This document shows positions 59,419-64,000 of a DNA stretch of 64,000 nucleotides, one piece after another. The notes under the pieces were generated by a model. That model worked only from the letters and a program-made list of their open reading frames with translations, ran no database searches and was not told where the DNA came from. A program made the translations under genes and the position numbers. The stretch's first letter is position 1. The number at the start of each line of letters is the position of its first letter. Source of the stretch: Mucilaginibacter endophyticus (lineage in GTDB: Bacteria; Bacteroidota; Bacteroidia; Sphingobacteriales; Sphingobacteriaceae); the NCBI RefSeq assembly GCF_003351025.1, contig NZ_QPCG01000002.1, positions 186,001 to 250,000 on the forward strand, in the 5' to 3' direction.

Positions 59419-61791
59419 ATGAGAGTCATTAAGGTTGTATGTTTAATAGTAGTTCTGTTAGCCGGTACCATAATAAATGTATCTGCGCAAACTAATTATG
59501 TAGCCGCCGTGCATGGTGTGTTGGATCTTCGCAATAAGCCCATCAATGATAAAATTGAACTAACAGGAAACTGGTTATTTTACTGGAACCAGTTGGTCAA
59601 CCCCAATGACGACACAGTTGGTATTAAAGACAGGTTGTTAGTGGAATTTCCGTTTAAATGGAACGGTTATATCTGGCGGGGAAAAAAACTACCGGCCTTT
59701 GGTTACGGAACTTACCTGCTTAAAATTTTGCTTCCTGCTAAACATCCTGAATTGAAACTTGGGATGCCTGACGTTTACAGTGCTTACAGGCTTTATGTAA
59801 ACGGTAAATTAGCATCATCAAACGGCAAGGTTACCACTACCGCAAAAGGTTTTGAAGCTCATTGGGAATATCACGCCATTAATCTGCCTAATGCCGATAC
59901 CATCAATATCACTTTACAGATATCCAACTTTGTACATAGTAAAGGAGGAATCGGTAAACCAATATTTATAGGCCCGGCCGAAAAGATTGACCTTGCGAGG
60001 CACCAAGCTGAAGGTATTGATCTGATGCTGACGGGATGTTTACTGATGGGTGGTTTATTTTTCCTTGGCTTATACCTGTTGGGCAGTCGAGATAAAGCAA
60101 TTTTACTCTTTGCCCTGTTTTCGATGATTTACAGTTACCGTATCATTGGAACGGATAACTACGTATTACATACGCTGTTGCCAGATATCAACTGGTATAT
60201 AACAGCACGTATGGAGTACATAAGCCTGTTTTTGGGGATAGGTATATTTGGCCTTTACACATTATATTTATATCCAGCCGATGTAAACAACCGGATTGTT
60301 AATATCATTAATGGTATTAGCTTTTCGTTCGCTTTAATCACACTGTTTAGCCCGCCGTTAATTTTCACACAGCTGGTTAATCCATTTTTAGTGGTCATGC
60401 TTTTTTGCCTGATCTATATCCCTTACGTATATTCAAGGGCCTGGCGTTATAACAGACCGGGATCTGTTTACGCGTTAATGAGCGCGTTTGCCTTGATGTC
60501 GGTATTTGGGATCTCGCTGTTTCATTATTGGGCGCTTATACCGCCATTGCAATTGGTTAGTTTTTTGGGATACCTGGCGTTTTTCTTCCTGCAATCTTTA
60601 GTGCTGGCCCACAGGGTATCGTTTGTATTGAAAAAGGCAAGGGCTGAAGCAGAGCAGGGCTTAAAGGCCAAAAGTGAGTTTTTGAGTACCATGAGCCACG
60701 AGATCCGTACACCGCTCAATTCGGTAATAGGCATGAGCCACTTACTGCTCAAGAACGAACCACGAAAAGATCAGATTGAGCATCTCGATGTTATGCTTTT
60801 TTCGGCCAATAATCTGTTGGCGATAGTGAACGACGTGCTTGATTACAATAAGATTGAGGCAGGGAAAATAACATTTGAGCATATTGAAATGGACCTGGCT
60901 GCAATAGCCCGGAATGTTGTAGGCGGCTTGCAAACCGCGGCCCACGATAAGGATATTACGCTGCGGCTCGATTTTGATAAAAAGCTACAGCATAAACTGC
61001 TCGGCGACCCGACCCGCTTGTCGCAGGTAATCACTAACCTTGTTCATAACGCAATCAAATTTACGCCGAGCGGTGAGGTGGTTTTAGGAGTAGAGGTGAA
61101 GGAACAAACGGAAACAACCGCCACGTTGATGATCTTTGTAAAGGATACGGGTATCGGCATACCCCGGGGCAAGCAGAAACTCATATTTGAACGCTTTACC
61201 CAGGCCGATTCGTCCATATCACGCAGTTTTGGGGGAACAGGCTTAGGTCTTGCTATCAGTAAAAAAATATTAGAGTTACAAAACTCATCCCTGCAACTGA
61301 TCAGCGAAGAAGGTGTCGGATCGATATTCTATTTTATTCAAACCTTTGACAAGGCAGCAAAGCAACAGGAACATATCAATGTAAAAGCTAAGCCCGACGA
61401 AACAGATAAACTTCTTAACGGAATTTCTATTTTGTTGGTTGACGATAACCCGATGAATGTAATGGTTGCCCAAACTTATTTAAAACGTTGGGGAGCCGCT
61501 ACAGATGTGGCCACCAACGGCTTAGAAGCTTTGGATAAGCTTGACACATCAAAACATAGGCTCATATTGATGGATTTACAGATGCCGGTAATGGATGGAT
61601 ATGAATCGACAAAAAAGATAAGGGCTAATGGCGTAAATATTCCAATCATAGCGCTTACCGCCAACTTACCTAAAGACGTTGAAGAAGAAGCCTTTAAGAT
61701 CGGATTTAATGATATCGTCATGAAACCGTTTTTGCCCGATGAACTGCATAGTAAAGTACTGCACTATGTTTTTAAACAAGAGCACGTATAA
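59419..61791 (+). CDS. Hybrid sensor histidine kinase with 7TMR-DISM input and receiver domain
   Basis: A 790-residue inner-membrane sensor. Signal peptide about 1-24; a periplasmic beta-sandwich (about 30-195, 'WRGKKLPAFGYGTYLLKILLP', 'YRLYVNGKLASSNGK') of the 7TMR-DISM extracellular kind; seven membrane helices (about 200-400); HisKA with H427 in 'STMSHEIRTPLNSVIG'; HATPase with 'NLVHNAIKFTP', 'DTGIGIP' and 'GGTGLGLAIS'; C-terminal receiver with phospho-acceptor D719 in 'LILMDLQMPVMDGYE'. Such proteins may sense carbohydrates at the cell surface. No DNA-binding output domain is present, so the signal must pass to another protein. It precedes the truncated TonB receptor by about 100 nt. Confidence 0.94.
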   Translation: MRVIKVVCLIVVLLAGTIINVSAQTNYVAAVHGVLDLRNKPINDKIELTGNWLFYWNQLVNPNDDTVGIKDRLLVEFPFKWNGYIWRGKKLPAFGYGTYLLKILLPAKHPELKLGMPDVYSAYRLYVNGKLASSNGKVTTTAKGFEAHWEYHAINLPNADTINITLQISNFVHSKGGIGKPIFIGPAEKIDLARHQAEGIDLMLTGCLLMGGLFFLGLYLLGSRDKAILLFALFSMIYSYRIIGTDNYVLHTLLPDINWYITARMEYISLFLGIGIFGLYTLYLYPADVNNRIVNIINGISFSFALITLFSPPLIFTQLVNPFLVVMLFCLIYIPYVYSRAWRYNRPGSVYALMSAFALMSVFGISLFHYWALIPPLQLVSFLGYLAFFFLQSLVLAHRVSFVLKKARAEAEQGLKAKSEFLSTMSHEIRTPLNSVIGMSHLLLKNEPRKDQIEHLDVMLFSANNLLAIVNDVLDYNKIEAGKITFEHIEMDLAAIARNVVGGLQTAAHDKDITLRLDFDKKLQHKLLGDPTRLSQVITNLVHNAIKFTPSGEVVLGVEVKEQTETTATLMIFVKDTGIGIPRGKQKLIFERFTQADSSISRSFGGTGLGLAISKKILELQNSSLQLISEEGVGSIFYFIQTFDKAAKQQEHINVKAKPDETDKLLNGISILLVDDNPMNVMVAQTYLKRWGAATDVATNGLEALDKLDTSKHRLILMDLQMPVMDGYESTKKIRANGVNIPIIALTANLPKDVEEEAFKIGFNDIVMKPFLPDELHSKVLHYVFKQEHV

Positions 61792-61891
61792 ATATCATCT
61801 GGAATAAAATCCCTTCTATATCTCAATAAAAAAATCATTTGCTCATAGGGGTAAAATGATCCTGGCGTGTTTCAGGAGAAATTTTACTAAA

Positions 61892-64000
61892 ATGAACAGG
61901 TTATCTTCCTTATTACTATTACTTATTTTGCTGATAACGGGTTTAAAAGGTGCGGCCCAGGTTAAGTCCGGTGAAACAATCTTTACCCAAACTATAAAAG
62001 GTAACATTATTGAGAAAAGCTCGAAACTCACGATGCCGGGTGTTACTGTAAAAGTTGTTTCTGTACACCCCGAAAGAGCAGGTATTACCGATGCTAATGG
62101 AGTTTTTCATATAACACAGGTGCCCATTGGCAGGCAGATAGTTGAGATTAGCTACGCCGGCTTCAATAAAGTGGTATTATCAGATGTGTTGGTGACAACC
62201 GGTAAGGAAATAGAACTGAATATTGAACTGGAAGCGACTAATACACAACTTAACGAAGTTGTTGTAAGCGCGACATCAAACAAACGACCCATTAATTCAA
62301 TGGCAATGGCCAGCGGCAGGTCATTTTCGCCCGAAGAAACCAACCGTTATGCAGGTGCGCTTTTTGATCCTGCGCGTATGGCGCAGGGATTTGCCGGTGT
62401 GGTAGCCGGCGGCGACAATAATGAAATTATTGTTCGGGGCAATTCACCTAAAAGCTTGCAATGGCGGCTGGAAGGAATTGAAATTATCAGTCCCAATCAT
62501 TTTAATAATGAGGGTTCGGCAGGTGGCGGGGTAAGTATGCTTAACTCAACCGTAATAGGCACTTCGGATTTTTATACAGGGGCGCTTGCTGCTGAATATA
62601 ACAACGCCACGGCAGGTGTTTTTGATCTCCGCTTCAGAAAGGGCAATATAGATAAGCGCGAATATACCTTTACCGCAGGTGTATTAGGACTTGGAGCCAC
62701 CATGGAAGGGCCGTTTATTAAGGGTGGCAACGCTTCTTATTTAGTGAGCTATCGTTATTCAACACTCGGGTTGCTTAAAGCTGTAGGCGTTGATGTATCT
62801 GATTCGGGCGTTCCACAATATCAGGACTTGTCCTTCAATCTTGTTTTCCCAACAAAAAGTATCGGTACATTTTCTGTATTTGGCGTAGGCGGGACCGGCA
62901 ATGTAAATACCGATGCCAAACGTGATACCACCAAATGGGATGAACGGATGGATTCATACGATCTCCGCTATAATTATAAAGCCGGAAGCGTTGGGCTGAA
63001 GAATATTTACATTGCTAATAACAGGCTTAATTTCAGCAATATTGTGTCTTTCTCCGGGAGCCGTAATGCATCAAGGGTTGATAGTCTTACATCTAAATTT
63101 CAACCGAGCCTGCTGCAGAAAAATCATTATGATAATACAGCTATTCGCTATGCAGGTGTAGTAAATTATCGTACGGGCGAAAACAACAATATCCGTGCAG
63201 GTTTAAATGCAGGATTTCTAACTTATAATTTATATGACCTGGAATATCAGCGTGACACCCATGATCTTAAAGAACTTCTAAATCAAAAAGGTGATGCTGC
63301 AACCTTTGATGGCTTTATACAAAACAAACACGAGTTTGGCAATAAGCTGAGTTTGAATACAGGGATCCATGTTAATTATTTCGACCTGAGCAAAACGTGG
63401 AGCTATGAACCAAGAGCCGGTCTAAACTGGCATGTAACACCAGATCAGGAGGTATCTTTAGCGGGTGGCGTTTACAGCAGACTTGAACCATTATCTTTTT
63501 ATTTTGCTAAAAGTGCCGAATCAAATGACGCTGTAAGCACCAAACTTTCACCAACTAAATCAGCGCAATTGGTGCTTGGTTATGAAAAGCTGTTTTCCGG
63601 TCACCTGAAATTTAAAACGGAGGCATATTATCAGCATCTGTATGACGTACCTGTATCCAGCGATCCAGCCAATAATTTCTCGGTGCTAAACGTATCTGAT
63701 AATTCAGCTATCAGCGGTACAGATTATCATTCGCTGGTGAATAAAGGAACGGGCAAAAACTATGGCATTGAGTTTTCAGTAGAGCGGTCATTAAACAAAG
63801 GGTATTATTTTATGATCACCTCATCTGTGTTCAATTCAAAATACAAAGCCCTGAGCGGACAGGAGTTTAATACCACCTTTAATACCCAATATGTAACCAA
63901 TTTAGTGGCAGGTAAAGAGTGGGCTACAGGGCCCAATCATAAAAACCTGTTCGGTTTAAACGGAAAGGTTATTTACGCGGGCGGACGAAAGTATACACCT
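61892..64000 (+). CDS. TonB-dependent receptor, 5' part (cut by window end)
   Basis: The frame is open from the ATG at 61892 (an in-frame ATG lies at 61856) to the window end, 703 codons. Signal peptide 'NRLSSLLLLLILLITGLKGAAQ'; carboxypeptidase-like domain about 35-115 ('KGNIIEKSSKLTMPGVTVKVV', 'GQ...FNKVVLSDVLVTTG'); 'LNEVVVSATSNKR' TonB-box region; plug with 'NNEIIVRGNSPKSLQWRLEGIEI' followed by the early barrel ('AAEYNNATAGVFDLRFRKGN'). No STN domain. It lies directly after the hybrid histidine kinase, which may control it. The ligand is unknown. Confidence 0.88.
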   Translation, partial: MNRLSSLLLLLILLITGLKGAAQVKSGETIFTQTIKGNIIEKSSKLTMPGVTVKVVSVHPERAGITDANGVFHITQVPIGRQIVEISYAGFNKVVLSDVLVTTGKEIELNIELEATNTQLNEVVVSATSNKRPINSMAMASGRSFSPEETNRYAGALFDPARMAQGFAGVVAGGDNNEIIVRGNSPKSLQWRLEGIEIISPNHFNNEGSAGGGVSMLNSTVIGTSDFYTGALAAEYNNATAGVFDLRFRKGNIDKREYTFTAGVLGLGATMEGPFIKGGNASYLVSYRYSTLGLLKAVGVDVSDSGVPQYQDLSFNLVFPTKSIGTFSVFGVGGTGNVNTDAKRDTTKWDERMDSYDLRYNYKAGSVGLKNIYIANNRLNFSNIVSFSGSRNASRVDSLTSKFQPSLLQKNHYDNTAIRYAGVVNYRTGENNNIRAGLNAGFLTYNLYDLEYQRDTHDLKELLNQKGDAATFDGFIQNKHEFGNKLSLNTGIHVNYFDLSKTWSYEPRAGLNWHVTPDQEVSLAGGVYSRLEPLSFYFAKSAESNDAVSTKLSPTKSAQLVLGYEKLFSGHLKFKTEAYYQHLYDVPVSSDPANNFSVLNVSDNSAISGTDYHSLVNKGTGKNYGIEFSVERSLNKGYYFMITSSVFNSKYKALSGQEFNTTFNTQYVTNLVAGKEWATGPNHKNLFGLNGKVIYAGGRKYTP

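Noticed and set aside
1..64000. tRNA, rRNA, CRISPR, prophage and insertion-sequence features
   Set aside because: Looked for in intergenic regions on both strands; no cloverleaf, regular spacer array, integrase or transposase was seen.

Overview
The window looks like a chromosomal segment of a soil- or plant-associated Bacteroidota, most likely a Sphingobacteriaceae member of the Mucilaginibacter/Pedobacter type. The evidence is two SusC/SusD systems with FecR and ECF sigma factors, many TonB-dependent receptors with a carboxypeptidase-like N-terminal domain, promoters of the TTG-N19-TAnnTTTG class, GH35/GH106/GH110-like glycosidases, and moderate GC content. The genus is inferred from protein character only. 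I saw no rRNA, tRNA, prophage, transposase or CRISPR array.

Layout. 1-2704: end of a surface beta-repeat protein, a two-domain HTH regulator, and a small lipoprotein. 2781-15789 (mostly minus strand): a giant alpha-2-macroglobulin, a hypothetical protein, topA, mnmA, and proB-proA, with an overlooked 30-residue membrane protein on the plus strand at 13274. 15935-26395: a sulfur assimilation locus. A TonB-dependent receptor runs on the plus strand. On the minus strand are a MOSC protein, a Rdx/SelT-like protein, an Rrf2 regulator, sulfite reductase, CobA, a siroheme-synthase/TauE fusion, and APS reductase. 26584-29117: GMC oxidoreductase plus ThuA-like protein. 29214-38016: PUL 1 (SusD, SusC, FecR, ECF sigma, GH110-like enzyme). 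39114-52453: GH106-like enzyme and PUL 2 (ECF sigma, FecR, SusC, SusD, two surface lipoproteins). 52533-57128: MFS transporter with ArsR regulator, a small membrane protein plus ABM-like protein, Lrp regulator divergent from threonine dehydrogenase, and a divergent sigma-70. 57271-64000: GH35 beta-galactosidase, hybrid histidine kinase, and a truncated TonB-dependent receptor.

The most interesting system is in the sulfur locus. Both transcription units there begin with a very short ORF containing clustered Cys codons. The one before sulfite reductase (24552-24632) is followed by a perfect intrinsic terminator 23 nt before the structural gene. A segment at the 3' end of that small ORF can pair with the terminator's 5' arm, which is the layout of a ribosome-mediated transcription attenuator responding to cysteinyl-tRNA. 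The one before the TonB receptor (15984-16058) ends in three consecutive Cys codons and a stop codon, sits behind a near-consensus Bacteroidota promoter, and its Cys codons lie inside a predicted hairpin. Together they suggest cysteine-responsive control of sulfite reduction, siroheme supply, APS reduction and an outer-membrane uptake step.

Other regulatory observations include two palindromic intergenic repeat families, operator-like palindromes at the ArsR and Lrp divergent regions, and tandem palindromes upstream of the GH35 gene.
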